Assembly: GCF_900105755.1 (NCBI RefSeq)
Contig: NZ_FNTQ01000001.1
Span: forward strand, 310,001 to 374,000
Direction: 5' to 3'
Source: Streptomyces sp. Ag109_O5-10
GTDB lineage: Bacteria; Actinomycetota; Actinomycetes; Streptomycetales; Streptomycetaceae
Length of the DNA: 64,000 nt
A model generated the notes under the pieces. The model made no database searches and was not told the DNA's origin. It worked only from the letters and a program-made list of their open reading frames with translations. Positions 1 to 7,997 of this stretch are shown one piece after another (the stretch's first letter is position 1; every line of letters starts with the position of its first letter). Position numbers and translations under genes: made by a program.

Positions 1-849
1 CAGGTAGGTGCCCATTCCGGCGATGAGCCCCACCACGGCCGCGGTGAGCACCACGCGGTTCCGGAGCAGACGGAGGTCGACCAGCGGCTGTCCGGTCTTC
101 AGCTCGAACACGATCCAGACCGCCAGGCACACCAGCGACACCGCACCCAGGCCCAGCAGTGCGGGTGAGGTCCATCTCCACGACTGTCCCTCGCACAGGA
201 CGAGGACGAGCCCTGCCAGGGCGGCGCCGAACAGCACCGCACCCGTCGCGTCCAGGGGACGCCGGGTGAGGTGCCGCGTGCTCGGCAGGACGAGCATCGC
301 CGCCGCGAGGGCTGTCCCGCTGACTGCCGTGCCCAGCCAGAAACTCGCGTGGAACCCGAAGTGCTCGGCGATCAGACCGGTCAGCGGATAGCCCACGCCG
401 ATGCCGGAAACGACGGTGACCGACAGCAGCGCGATGGCCGGCCGGGAGCGCTCGGGCGGCAGACTGTCCCGGGCGGTCGCCACCGTCAGTGGTATCAGGC
501 TGAGCCCCACGCCTTGCAGCGCCCTGCCGGCGATGAGCCAGCCGAAGCCGAAGGGAAGGGCCGCCAGTGTGTTCCCCACCAGCACGATCGCCAGTGCGCC
601 CAGGATCGTCGAGCGCCGCAGCGCACCGTCACCGAGCCGTCCCATGGTGGGCGTGGCCACGGCCCCGACCAGCAACGTGATGGTCAGGGACCACTGGGCC
701 TCGGACAGCGACACGTGGTCGGCGGCCGCGATGGTGGGGATCAGCGGCGCGCCGAGGCTGCTGATCACCGCCACCACCGAGCTCAGGTAGATGAGCACCG
801 GTGCCAGCGCCCGTCCGCGCCAAGCAGCCGAGGATCCCTGTGTTCCCAT
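1..849 (-). CDS. MFS transporter, DHA2-like drug efflux pump (3' end cut by window)
   Basis: About 283 N-terminal residues are visible from an ATG at 849; the rest lies left of the window. Successive hydrophobic helices, a GRLGD-containing loop between helices 2 and 3, and a GIGVGYPLTG stretch (motif-C-like, typical of drug/proton antiporters) mark it as a major facilitator of the EmrB/QacA type. It should sit in the cytoplasmic membrane and export a small molecule. The substrate cannot be read from the sequence. It is followed at 1086 by an HxlR regulator on the same strand, but the 236 bp between them argue against a tight operon. Confidence 0.85.
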   Translation of the reverse strand, partial: MGTQGSSAAWRGRALAPVLIYLSSVVAVISSLGAPLIPTIAAADHVSLSEAQWSLTITLLVGAVATPTMGRLGDGALRRSTILGALAIVLVGNTLAALPFGFGWLIAGRALQGVGLSLIPLTVATARDSLPPERSRPAIALLSVTVVSGIGVGYPLTGLIAEHFGFHASFWLGTAVSGTALAAAMLVLPSTRHLTRRPLDATGAVLFGAALAGLVLVLCEGQSWRWTSPALLGLGAVSLVCLAVWIVFELKTGQPLVDLRLLRNRVVLTAAVVGLIAGMGTYL

Positions 850-1085
850 GATCGTTCTTCCGTCCTTGTTCTCCTCACCACGCACGGGCGCACGCGCAGC
901 CCCAGCGTCAGTCCCGGTGGGGCGGCACGAGCGCTGACGTCGGCGGTGACGTGGGAGGATTCTGTGCTCGTGAGTGCGTGGTGAGTTCGGCGCCCCGGGC
1001 ATGACGTGCGGGGCGGCGGAAGGTGACCACGGCTAGCCGCATCACAACTCCTCGTCGGGTCCGCTCGACGTCGGCGGTCATCGGT

Positions 1086-1532
1086 TCAGCCGCCGAAGCT
1101 GCGGACTTCGACGTCGTCGGGGCCGAGGACCCTGCCGTCGTGGGCACGCATGTCGAGGTGGGCCACGGGCAGGCCGTCACGCCGGTCGACGAGTCCGAGT
1201 CGTTCCTCGTCCGGGGTGAACAGGTTGTCCTCGCCCCATTGCCGCAGCGCGACGAGCGGGACGCGCAGGGCCTTGCCCTTCCGCGTGAGCCGGTACTCGG
1301 TGTATGCGCTCCCGTCAGACGCCGGGCCCGTGGTCAGGACGCCGTTCTCGACGAGCTTGGCGAGACGGGCGCTGAGGATGTTCTTGGCGCACCCAAGGCT
1401 GCGCTGGAACTCGCTGAACCTGGTCATGCCGGCCAGGGCGTCCCGGACGATGAGCAGCGACCACCAGTCGCCGATCTCACCCAGTGACCGGGCGACGGGG
1501 CAAGAAGCCCCGCTGAGGTCCGTCTTTCGCAC
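1086..1532 (-). CDS. HxlR-family winged-helix repressor (copy 1)
   Basis: A 148-residue HxlR-type DNA-binding protein. Near the N-terminus it has CPVARSLGEIGDWWSLLIVR and then the TRFSEFQRSLGCAKNILSARL recognition region typical of the family. I chose the GTG at 1532 because AGGAGGA lies 5-6 bases before it; the GTG at 1547 is in frame but has that Shine-Dalgarno inside its own coding sequence. It is about 80% identical by eye to the HxlR at 5742-6215, so the two are paralogues. A 19-bp inverted repeat (TGGTTT-N7-AAACCA) sits just upstream at 1551-1569 and another at 1637-1655, so it probably represses itself and the divergent gene at 1708. HxlR proteins often sense aldehydes, quinones or other electrophiles; the ligand here is unknown. 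Confidence 0.9.
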   Translation of the reverse strand: MRKTDLSGASCPVARSLGEIGDWWSLLIVRDALAGMTRFSEFQRSLGCAKNILSARLAKLVENGVLTTGPASDGSAYTEYRLTRKGKALRVPLVALRQWGEDNLFTPDEERLGLVDRRDGLPVAHLDMRAHDGRVLGPDDVEVRSFGG

Positions 1533-1550
1533 CAGCTTCCTCCTCACCAG

Positions 1551-1569
1551 TGGTTTCAGTATTAAACCA
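1551..1569. promoter_or_regulatory. Putative HxlR operator 1 (TGGTTT-N7-AAACCA)
   Basis: Perfect 6-bp arms separated by 7 bp, lying between the two possible start codons of the HxlR gene and its promoter. The same arms recur at 1637-1655 and, with one mismatch, at 6238-6256 beside the paralogous HxlR gene. Confidence 0.65.
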
Positions 1570-1636
1570 TACGTCCGTCCACTCGCCGCCGGACGGGCTC
1601 CACCCTCCGTTTACGAGCCGGGAAGAGGCGTGATAC

Positions 1637-1655
1637 TGGTTTAATAATGAAACCA
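1637..1655. promoter_or_regulatory. Putative HxlR operator 2 (TGGTTT-N7-AAACCA)
   Basis: Second perfect copy of the inverted repeat, 52 bp upstream of the GTG of the broken alpha/beta-hydrolase gene at 1708. Its position fits repression of the rightward transcript. Confidence 0.65.
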
Positions 1656-1707
1656 GACGGCTTCGGGTAACCATGCGGCCGGTGGCGCTCTTCTCCTTGG
1701 AGGACTC

Positions 1708-2043
1708 GTGTCCGTCTCCACCGCCCAGATTCCGGGCGAAGGCGTCACCCTCGAACCCCACCTGTTCCTGCCGGATGACCCCGGCCCGCACCCGGCCGTG
1801 ACCTTGGCCTGCGGCTTCGGGGATGCGAAGGAGGGCGTCGAGCCGTTCGCCCGGGCATTCCGGGACACCGGGTTCGCGGCGATCGTCCGTCACCGGCGCG
1901 GACCTGGTGCTGACGGCCTGCGAGCGGGCGCTGCAGCCCGAACGCCTCGTCCTGAACGCCTCGTCCTGCCGGAAGGCGGTCACTTCGACCCCCACCACAA
2001 GCAGTTCGAGACGGCGCCGGGCGCGGCCCTGCACCCCGCTCCC
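1708..2043 (+). pseudogene. Broken alpha/beta hydrolase (FrsA/dienelactone-hydrolase type)
   Basis: The GTG at 1708 has a good ribosome site (TTGGAGGA). It opens a clear hydrolase N-terminus (hydrophobic strand around PGPHPAVTLACGFG, then EPFARAFRDTGFA). After about 60 codons the sequence jumps straight to the C-terminal part of the fold: DLVLTACERALQPERLVL in a different frame, then GGHFDPHHKQFET back in the first frame. The nucleophile-elbow region is missing, so the middle has been deleted. A 14-bp tandem duplication (1941-1954 and 1955-1968) causes the second frame change: removing one copy restores a continuous C-terminus. It lies directly before the enoyl-CoA hydratase gene. A second remnant of the same family is at 5063-5193. 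The protein cannot be functional. Confidence 0.8.
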
Positions 2044-2062
2044 CTCAGATCAAGGAGTCACC

Positions 2063-2899
2063 ATGAGCTTCAACTACTCGTCGATCCGGACCCGGCTGGA
2101 GGACGGTGTCCTGTTCGCCGCACTCGACTCCGGCCCGCTCAACCTCATCGGGGTTGACCTGGTCCGTGACCTGGTCTCCCTGGTCGACACCCTGTACAGC
2201 GACCGGGGGGACGTGCGTGTCGTCGTCGTCGAAAGCGCCTCACCGGACTACTTCTCCGCCCACGTCGACCTCACCGCGGTCCCGCGGTACACCGCGGAGG
2301 CGGCGAAGGCCGGCGGTCCCGGCGACGCCTCTCTTGGCATGTTCCTGTACAAGCTGGCACGGGTCCCGGTGATCACCATCGCCAAGGTGCGCGGCCGCGC
2401 CCGCGGCGGCGGCAACGAGCTCGCCCTGGCCTGCGACATGATCTTCGCCTCGCGCGAGAACGCGGTATTCGGCCAGTTCGAGTCCGGCACGGGCGCCCTC
2501 CCCGGCGCGGGCGGCGTTCAGCATCTGGCGAGGCGGCTCGGCCGGCACCGGGCCATCGAAGCGATCGCCGGCGCCGAGGACTTCGACGCCGACCTCGCCG
2601 AACGGTACGGCTGGATCAACCGCGCCCTGCCCGACGCCGAACTGGACGGCTTCGTCGAACGCCTGGCCAAGCGCATCGCGGGCTTCCCGCCCGAAGGAGC
2701 CAAGGCAGCCAAGCGCGCCGTCAACGACCTGACGCTGGCGGAACCCACCGACGTCCGCTCCGACGCCGTCACGTTCCAGAGCCTGCTCGCCCTGCCCGAG
2801 TCCCGCGAGCGCCTGGACTACCTGGCCGGCCGAGGCCTGCAGACCCCCGGCGACCTCGAACGTGACCTCGGAAGGGCCGTAGCGGAGTTCCCGGGCTGA
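2063..2899 (+). CDS. Enoyl-CoA hydratase/isomerase family protein
   Basis: A 278-residue crotonase-fold enzyme; such enzymes hydrate, isomerise or cleave acyl-CoA thioesters in the cytoplasm. The oxyanion-hole and GGGNELALACD segments are present. Both glutamates that act in canonical hydratases have counterparts, Glu119 in GGGNE and Glu140 in FGQFES, followed by PGAGGVQHL. The ATG at 2063 has AAGGAG six bases upstream. The reading frame is open further 5', but that part overlaps the broken hydrolase and has no ribosome site. It is probably co-transcribed with the hydrolase remnant and possibly with the MBL-fold gene 123 bp downstream, under HxlR control. The exact acyl-CoA substrate is unknown. 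Confidence 0.9.
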   Translation: MSFNYSSIRTRLEDGVLFAALDSGPLNLIGVDLVRDLVSLVDTLYSDRGDVRVVVVESASPDYFSAHVDLTAVPRYTAEAAKAGGPGDASLGMFLYKLARVPVITIAKVRGRARGGGNELALACDMIFASRENAVFGQFESGTGALPGAGGVQHLARRLGRHRAIEAIAGAEDFDADLAERYGWINRALPDAELDGFVERLAKRIAGFPPEGAKAAKRAVNDLTLAEPTDVRSDAVTFQSLLALPESRERLDYLAGRGLQTPGDLERDLGRAVAEFPG

Positions 2900-3022
2900 G
2901 ACACATCCCCCGCGAGACGCAGTGGCCCGCGGCCAGGATCTGCCGCGCGGCCGGCGCAGGCCGCGGAATCCCCCTTTGCACCAAGGCAACAGCGCACGCC
3001 GACACCGAGAGGAACGCACGAC

Positions 3023-3847
3023 ATGACATCCGCACTGAGCGTCAACGTCTTCACCGCGCCCGAGAAGGCCGTGGTGGGCGAGCGGCCCCGGCCGTTCGGC
3101 CCGCCGATGGCGTGGGATCCGACCACCTCGACCCTGATCTTCGGCGAGAACGACGCCGTCCTCGTCGACACGCTCACCACCGTTGCCGAGGCCGAGGCAC
3201 TGGCCAACTGGGTCGCGCTGCACCATCGCAACCTCACCACGATCTACATCACCCACGGTCACATCGACCACTACGCGGGACTCAGCGTGCTGCTGCAGCG
3301 GTTCCCCGACGCCCGGGCGATCGCCACACCGAAGTCGGTGGAGTTGATGCGCGCACAGTCACCGCGCATGTCGGCCTACCGCAAGCTCTGGCCCGGTCAG
3401 CTTCCGGCGACGATCACACTGCCCGACCCCTACGACGGCGACGTCTTCACCCTGGAGGACCACGAACTTCGCATCATCCACCAGGGCCGCACCGACGCCG
3501 TCGACAGCACGTCCCTGCACGTACCGGAGATCGGCCTCGTCGTCGGCGGGGACGTCGTCTACAACCAGTGCCACATGTTCGTCGGCGCCACCACGCCCGA
3601 GAGCCGGCAGGAGTGGATCGCCGCACTGGATCGCCTGGCGGCGCTGAACCCGAAGACCGTCGTCGCCGGCCACAAGAAGCCAGGGGCCCCGGACGGACCG
3701 GAGATCATCGACGCGACGAAGCGCTACCTCGTCGACTTCGGCCGGGCTCAGCAAGAAGCATCGAGCGACCGCGAAATCTACGACACCATGACCGAGCTGT
3801 ATCCCGACTGGGTCAGCCACCAGGCCTGGCTGATGTTCGGCCTGTGA
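3023..3847 (+). CDS. MBL-fold metallo-hydrolase
   Basis: A 274-residue metallo-beta-lactamase-fold protein. The metal-binding motif THGHIDHYAG gives His78, His80, Asp82 and His83. A later Asp in GGDVVYNQCH and a His in VVAGHKK complete a two-metal site. AGGAACGC precedes the ATG. Members of this subgroup are often annotated as hydrolases of thioesters or small esters, or as SDS-hydrolase-like; there is no beta-lactamase-specific feature. It follows the enoyl-CoA hydratase gene in the same direction, so a shared metabolic role is plausible. Its stop is followed by a 255-bp stretch with no gene, then the convergent DoxX gene. Confidence 0.88.
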   Translation: MTSALSVNVFTAPEKAVVGERPRPFGPPMAWDPTTSTLIFGENDAVLVDTLTTVAEAEALANWVALHHRNLTTIYITHGHIDHYAGLSVLLQRFPDARAIATPKSVELMRAQSPRMSAYRKLWPGQLPATITLPDPYDGDVFTLEDHELRIIHQGRTDAVDSTSLHVPEIGLVVGGDVVYNQCHMFVGATTPESRQEWIAALDRLAALNPKTVVAGHKKPGAPDGPEIIDATKRYLVDFGRAQQEASSDREIYDTMTELYPDWVSHQAWLMFGL

Positions 3848-4102
3848 CCGTGGCGGCAGGTCCTCCGGCCGGCCCGGCCAGGTCGGCCGCCCCACGGCAC
3901 CGCACCACGCTGGGCCCACTACGGTGTGGCCCTTCGGCGGTGACGGCCTCGGCGCGGTGACCTTGCCGCCGCGGTAGGCCTGCGGGCCTCGAACGCGGCC
4001 GGCCCGCGGGGATACAGGTGGCCGGGTACGCGGGGCGGGTACACCTGAGACGGTGGCCGCGTCACGGACGCAGGCCGGCCCCACGGGCCGGGACCGGACC
4101 GG

Positions 4103-4516
4103 TCAAGCGGCCGTCCCCCTCCGACCGAGGACGCCGAGCGTGAGCTCACGGCGGTTCCACATGACGACTGCCGCCAGGACGAGCAGCACCGCTGCCGGTA
4201 CCGGACTTTCGTCGATCACGAACAGGCAGGTCAGAAATGCGCCCGTCATGACTCCGGTGAGTATCAGCCCGCCCAGGGCACTCAGTCGGGGAACGAGCAA
4301 CAGGACGGCTCCGGCCAGCTCGAGGGAACCGGTGACGTACCGAAGCCATTGCCCGGCACCGACGTCCTGGAAGATTTTCACCATCTCCTGAGCGCCGGCC
4401 AATTTCGAGGCCCCCGCCATGACGAACACGCCCGTCAGAATGACCTGAAGGACCCACAGGACGATGTTCCGGGTCTTCCAGCCCACCCTTGGCGCACTCT
4501 GCACAGAACGAGACAT
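4103..4516 (-). CDS. DoxX family membrane protein
   Basis: A 137-residue protein with four predicted membrane helices. It matches the DoxX pattern: a first helix ending GVFVMAGASKLAGAQEMV, a short amphipathic stretch, then LELAGAVLLLVPRLSALGG. DoxX-like proteins are small inner-membrane proteins, in some bacteria tied to thiosulphate oxidation or redox stress; the function is not certain here. The ATG at 4516 follows GGGAGAAG. Upstream is a promoter with -35 TTGAAG, a 17-bp spacer and -10 TAGGGT on the minus strand, flanked by two MarR-type palindromes (4581-4592 and 4615-4626). It is therefore probably controlled by the MarR protein encoded at 9638-10132. Confidence 0.88.
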   Translation of the reverse strand: MSRSVQSAPRVGWKTRNIVLWVLQVILTGVFVMAGASKLAGAQEMVKIFQDVGAGQWLRYVTGSLELAGAVLLLVPRLSALGGLILTGVMTGAFLTCLFVIDESPVPAAVLLVLAAVVMWNRRELTLGVLGRRGTAA

Positions 4517-4578
4517 GTCTTCTCCCTAACGCGCGAGAGCGGCCGACGCTCACGGTCCGGTGCGCAGCCGACCACCAC

Positions 4579-4628
4579 ACTTGAACTTTCATGTCACACC
4601 CTAGGTCGCGACTCATGAATCTTCAAGT
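4579..4628 (-). promoter_or_regulatory. DoxX promoter with paired MarR-type operators
   Basis: Two imperfect palindromes of the form TTGAA-N2-TTCA(A/T), centred at 4586.5 and 4620.5, lie 34 bp apart. One overlaps the -35 hexamer TTGAAG and the other lies downstream of -10 TAGGGT (minus strand). The same arrangement with identical 34-bp spacing recurs at 9376-9430 in the opposite orientation, and related palindromes lie at 10151-10190 upstream of a MarR gene. Confidence 0.65.
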
Positions 4629-4766
4629 GAGAGCCGGCTCGTGAGCATTCGCACCCCGCCGCCGACCCGATTCCTTCAACATCGAAATCGTCGGCGCCCC
4701 GCATGAACCAGACGGCAGCGCGGCCCGGCAGAGACGTAGACCCCCTGGGACCCGGCCGTTTGACAC

Positions 4767-4916
4767 GAGCAGGACGCGTCGGCGAAGTCGGAAGACTGCA
4801 CGGCCGAACACCTGGCGTTCGAGCATCTTGATCCTGTTGTCATGCCCTTCGACGACTCCCGGGTTCCGCGCCAGGGCCAGGCCGGCGATGACGACGTCCG
4901 CCGGACGACCACACAC
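4767..4916 (-). pseudogene. ISL3-type transposase C-terminal remnant
   Basis: About 50 codons end in GVVEGHDNRIKMLERQVFGRA and a RVLL run, which is the conserved C-terminus of ISL3-family transposases (normally AVEGHVNRIKMLKRQMFGRA). The rest of the transposase and any terminal repeats are gone. It marks an old insertion in the stretch between DoxX and the tautomerase. Confidence 0.7.
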
Positions 4917-5062
4917 CGGCTTTCGCGGACACGAGGTGTCGTCGGTCAGGCGACCGGATTACCGATCCCGGCAGTGCCGCCTCGCTCGTGAGGGCGAGGC
5001 GGCGCAGGGCGACCCGAAAGCTACGTGGGGGCGCGCCAGATGCGTCGGCACCGCAAACGAAC

Positions 5063-5193
5063 CTAACGGGCGTTCAGGTGGGTGCGGAAGAAACGGATGG
5101 CGGCAGAGGTGCTTGCGTCGAAGCCGGCGAGGTAGGGATCGAAGTGGCCGCCGGGTATGACGACGAGTTCCTTGGGTTCGAGAGCGGGTGTGC
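5063..5193 (-). pseudogene. Alpha/beta hydrolase C-terminal fragment
   Basis: Read on the minus strand to a TAG at 5063-5065, this gives LEPKELVVIPGGHFDPYLAG followed by a helix ending FFRTHLNAR. This is the C-terminal strand, catalytic-His loop and last helix of the same hydrolase family as the broken gene at 1708. No upstream coding sequence remains; only about 130 bp survive between the transposase remnant and the tautomerase. Confidence 0.72.
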
Positions 5194-5223
5194 ACCCACA
5201 CCCCACTCCCGTAGGAGCCCATC

Positions 5224-5625
5224 ATGCCCGTTTTCAACGCTCACGTTCCCGCCGGCCGCTTCTCGCCGGACCAGAAGCGCGCACTCGCCGACGCGCTCAA
5301 CCAGTCGCTGGTACAGGCACTCGGAATTCCCGAGGGTGACCGATTCATCATGATCAGTGAGCATGGCGAGAACGAGCTGTACCTCGACCCGACCTTCATG
5401 GGGATGCAGCGCAGCGACGACGCCATGATCATCACTCTTCTCCTCGGTGCCCATCGGCCTCTCGAGCACAAGCGGGCCGTGGCCGCAGCCATCAACAGAC
5501 TGGTGGTCGAGGCTCTGCGCATCTCACCCGACGACGTGTTCATCGCGCTGATTCCGGTCCCGAACGAAAGTTTCTCGTTCGGGAGGGGTGAGCTTCAGCT
5601 CGCCGAGGACGAGCCGCGCTGGTGA
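5224..5625 (+). CDS. Tautomerase family protein
   Basis: A 133-residue protein beginning Met-Pro, so Pro2 becomes the N-terminal catalytic base after Met removal, as in 4-oxalocrotonate tautomerase/MIF-type enzymes. The ALADALNQSLVQALGIP helix and the later EHKRAVAAAINRLVVEALRI helix show the duplicated beta-alpha-beta layout of the longer tautomerases, followed by a conserved-looking PDDVFIALIPVPNESFSFGRGE end. GTAGGAG precedes the ATG. These enzymes move protons in small keto acids or related compounds. It faces the HxlR copy 2 gene across 116 bp, so it is convergent with that regulator. Confidence 0.9.
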   Translation: MPVFNAHVPAGRFSPDQKRALADALNQSLVQALGIPEGDRFIMISEHGENELYLDPTFMGMQRSDDAMIITLLLGAHRPLEHKRAVAAAINRLVVEALRISPDDVFIALIPVPNESFSFGRGELQLAEDEPRW

Positions 5626-5741
5626 CCCCGCAGCCCGGCGCGCAAGGGACGCCGTCGCCGCAGCGGTGCGTACCAGCGCTCCGCAGTCGCGACACGGGAC
5701 CGCCGTGCCGGGGTGCCGGCGTGACCAGGCGCGGCCTCGGA

Positions 5742-6215
5742 TCAAGCGGGGTCGGGAACGGTGCCGGCCTCAGGCAGGGTCGCGCTGACCTGGACGTCGT
5801 CGGGCCCCAGGGGCCGCCCGTCCTGGGCGCGCAGTGCGAGGGGAGCCACCGGCAGGCCGTCCCGCTTGTCGACGAGACCGAGCCGCTCCTCGTCGGGTTC
5901 GAACAGGAACTCTTCGCCCCACTGCCGCAGTGCCACGAGCGGGACCCGCAGGGCCTTGCCCTTCTCGGTGAGCCGGTACTCGCTGTAGGCGCTGCCGTCG
6001 GACGCCGGCGCGAGGGTCAGCACCTCACGTTCGACGAGCTTGGCCAGGCGCGCGCTGAGGATGTTCTTGGCGCAGCCGAGGCTGCGCTGGAACTCGCTGA
6101 AGCGGGTCATGCCGGCCAGTGCGTCCCGGACGATGAGCAGCGACCACCAGTCACCGATGTCACTGAGTGAGCGAGCGATGGGGCAGGTGGCCCCACTGAG
6201 GTCCGTCTTGCGCAC
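5742..6215 (-). CDS. HxlR-family winged-helix repressor (copy 2)
   Basis: A 157-residue paralogue of the HxlR at 1086-1532, nearly identical through the DNA-binding region (GDWWSLLIVRDALAGMTRF, then SEFQRSLGCAKNILSARLAK). The C-terminal tail is longer and different. The GTG at 6215 has GGGAGG eight bases upstream; the GTG at 6224 is also in frame but poorly placed. The near-identical recognition helices predict shared operator specificity, and the palindrome at 6238-6256 matches the copy 1 sites with one mismatch. It is divergent from the DapA-like gene at 6311, which it probably controls. Confidence 0.9.
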   Translation of the reverse strand: MRKTDLSGATCPIARSLSDIGDWWSLLIVRDALAGMTRFSEFQRSLGCAKNILSARLAKLVEREVLTLAPASDGSAYSEYRLTEKGKALRVPLVALRQWGEEFLFEPDEERLGLVDKRDGLPVAPLALRAQDGRPLGPDDVQVSATLPEAGTVPDPA

Positions 6216-6237
6216 GGATGCCACCTCCCGAAAATGC

Positions 6238-6256
6238 TAGTTTTATAATTAAACCA
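6238..6256. promoter_or_regulatory. Putative HxlR operator 3 (TAGTTT-N7-AAACCA)
   Basis: An inverted repeat in the 95-bp gap between HxlR copy 2 and the DapA-like gene. It differs from the two sites at 1551 and 1637 by a single base in one arm, and is AT-rich in an otherwise GC-rich region. Confidence 0.6.
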
Positions 6257-6310
6257 TATCCTTGGTGCACCTGCCCTGGATCACTTCGATCGATTGCCGA
6301 GAGAACCGTC

Positions 6311-7204
6311 ATGTTCCACGGCCTCAGCGCCTTCCCCCTGACACCCACCGACGATCAGGGCATCGACCATTCCGCGTACGCCTCGCTCGTGGCCCGCCTC
6401 ACCGCTGCCGGAGTGGACTCTATCGGGGCGCTCGGCTCCACCGGGGGCTACGCCTACCTCACCCGCGAAGAGCGTGCCCGCACCGCGCAAGTCGCGGTCG
6501 AGGCCGCCGGCGACGTTCCCGTCATGGTCTCCATCGGCGCGCCGCGCACCTCCCACGTCCTGGCTCTGGCCGAGGACGCCCAGAAAGCCGGAGCGCGGGC
6601 GGTGCTGCTCGCACCGGTGACGTACCAACCGCTCACGGACGACGAGGTGTTCGGCCTCTACGAGGACGTCACCCGCGAGCTGTCCGTGCCGCTGTGCGTG
6701 TACGACAACCCCCGCACCACCCAGGTGCACTTCACCGACGAACTGCACGGCCGCATCTCCCGGCTGCCGAACGTCCGCTCGATCAAGATCCCCGCTGTTC
6801 CGGACGACTTCGACCAGGCCAAGGCCCGGATCGACGCGCTGCGAGCGGTGATCCCGGAGACGGTCACCATCGGCGTGAGCGGCGACTGGGCCGGCGTGCG
6901 CGGCCTGAATGCCGGGTGCGACGTCTGGTACTCCGCCATGGGCGGCCTGTTCCCCCGTACCGCGCTCGCCCTCGCCCGCGCGGCCCTGGCCGGTGACGCG
7001 GGCCGGGCCACCGAGTCGTCCGACGCGCTCGAGCCGTTGTGGGCCCTGCTCCGTCAGCACGGTGGTCTGCGCGTCCTGTCCGCCGCGGCGTCCCACCTCG
7101 GCCTGACGTCGGAGCCGAACCTGCCGCGCCCCCTGCGCGGCCTGGACGATGCCGCGCGCCGGGACGTCACCGCCGTGCTGGACGCCCTCCAGCTCACGAC
7201 CTGA
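6311..7204 (+). CDS. DapA-like (dihydrodipicolinate synthase family) aldolase/lyase
   Basis: A 297-residue TIM-barrel protein of the class I aldolase family that includes dihydrodipicolinate synthase and N-acetylneuraminate lyase. The Schiff-base lysine is Lys159 in RSIKIPA, and the family tyrosine is Tyr131 in CVYDNPRTT. The GSTGGYAYLTREER segment matches the substrate-carboxylate loop GxTGE, but with Tyr-Ala after the second Gly instead of Glu. It therefore probably acts on something other than aspartate semialdehyde, and lysine synthesis is unlikely. The ATG at 6311 gives the normal family length; an in-frame GTG/ATG run upstream would extend through the HxlR operator. Confidence 0.85.
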   Translation: MFHGLSAFPLTPTDDQGIDHSAYASLVARLTAAGVDSIGALGSTGGYAYLTREERARTAQVAVEAAGDVPVMVSIGAPRTSHVLALAEDAQKAGARAVLLAPVTYQPLTDDEVFGLYEDVTRELSVPLCVYDNPRTTQVHFTDELHGRISRLPNVRSIKIPAVPDDFDQAKARIDALRAVIPETVTIGVSGDWAGVRGLNAGCDVWYSAMGGLFPRTALALARAALAGDAGRATESSDALEPLWALLRQHGGLRVLSAAASHLGLTSEPNLPRPLRGLDDAARRDVTAVLDALQLTT

Positions 7205-7280
7205 GCAGGCACAGCGCGTCCGCATCCGGCTTCGGACCGCGGCACCGGCGTGCCCCGACCGCTGCACTGCCTGCGACTGG

Positions 7281-7904
7281 TCAGACGAGCGCCGGTGCGG
7301 GTGCGGGCAGGTAGGGAGTGATGTTGCGCCAGGCGCGCTCGATGTATTCCTCCTTCTCGCCGACCGGGGCGACGTAGTGCAGTGCGTTTTCGGCGGCGTC
7401 GTTGCCCGCGAGGCGGGCGATGATCCAGGTGGCGAGGTAGTGCGAAGCGAGGCAGCCGCCGGCGGTGGCGATGTTGTCCTTGGCGTAGAAGGGCTGGTTG
7501 AGCACCTCGACGCCGGCGGCCATGACCCATGGCTTGGTGGTCAGGTCGGTGCAGGCGGGGATGTCGTTGAGCAGGCCGAGCCTGGCCAGTACGAGCGCGC
7601 CGGAGCACTGCGCGGCGATGAGTTGGCGCGTGGGGTCCAGGGCGCGCAGGATGTTCATGATCGCCGGGTCTTCGACGACCTCGCGGGTAGCGGTACCACT
7701 GCCGACGATGACGGCGTCAGCGGTGCACGCTTCCTCAAGAGTGGCCATCTGTTCGATGACCACCCCGTTCCTTGACGTCACTTTGGGGCTGGGGGTGGCG
7801 ATGGTGACGCGCCAGTCGTCGGTCCTGATGCGGTTGAGCACACCGAGCGCGATCAGGGAGTCGAGCTCGTTGTAGCCCTCGAAGGTGAGGATGGCGATGT
7901 GCAC
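7281..7904 (-). CDS. DJ-1/PfpI family protein
   Basis: A 207-residue class I glutamine-amidotransferase-like protein of the DJ-1/PfpI superfamily. The nucleophile-elbow cysteine is Cys100 in AAQCSGALVLARLG, and the N-terminus IAILTFEGYNELDS is typical of ThiJ-like members. These proteins include chaperones, glyoxalases, isonitrile hydratases and proteases, so the reaction cannot be assigned. Its start lies 93 bp from the divergent MocR regulator at 7998, with an AATTGT/ACAATT palindrome between them, so this gene is the likely target of that regulator. Confidence 0.88.
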   Translation of the reverse strand: MHIAILTFEGYNELDSLIALGVLNRIRTDDWRVTIATPSPKVTSRNGVVIEQMATLEEACTADAVIVGSGTATREVVEDPAIMNILRALDPTRQLIAAQCSGALVLARLGLLNDIPACTDLTTKPWVMAAGVEVLNQPFYAKDNIATAGGCLASHYLATWIIARLAGNDAAENALHYVAPVGEKEEYIERAWRNITPYLPAPAPALV

Positions 7905-7972
7905 GGCGGCTGCCCTTCCCTAGGAGTGGGGTGGGTCTTGACGGTAAGGACCCGTGAGCAGGACAGTCAAAG

Positions 7973-7991
7973 AATTGTCATGGATACAATT
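7973..7991. promoter_or_regulatory. MocR operator overlapping a leaderless promoter
   Basis: AATTGT and ACAATT arms flank a 7-bp spacer, centred at 7982. The right arm contains TACAAT (7985-7990), a strong -10 hexamer placed so that transcription would begin at or next to the ATG at 7998. Binding here would block the regulator's own promoter and could also affect the divergent DJ-1/PfpI gene. Confidence 0.6.
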
Positions 7992-7997
7992 CGGTGC

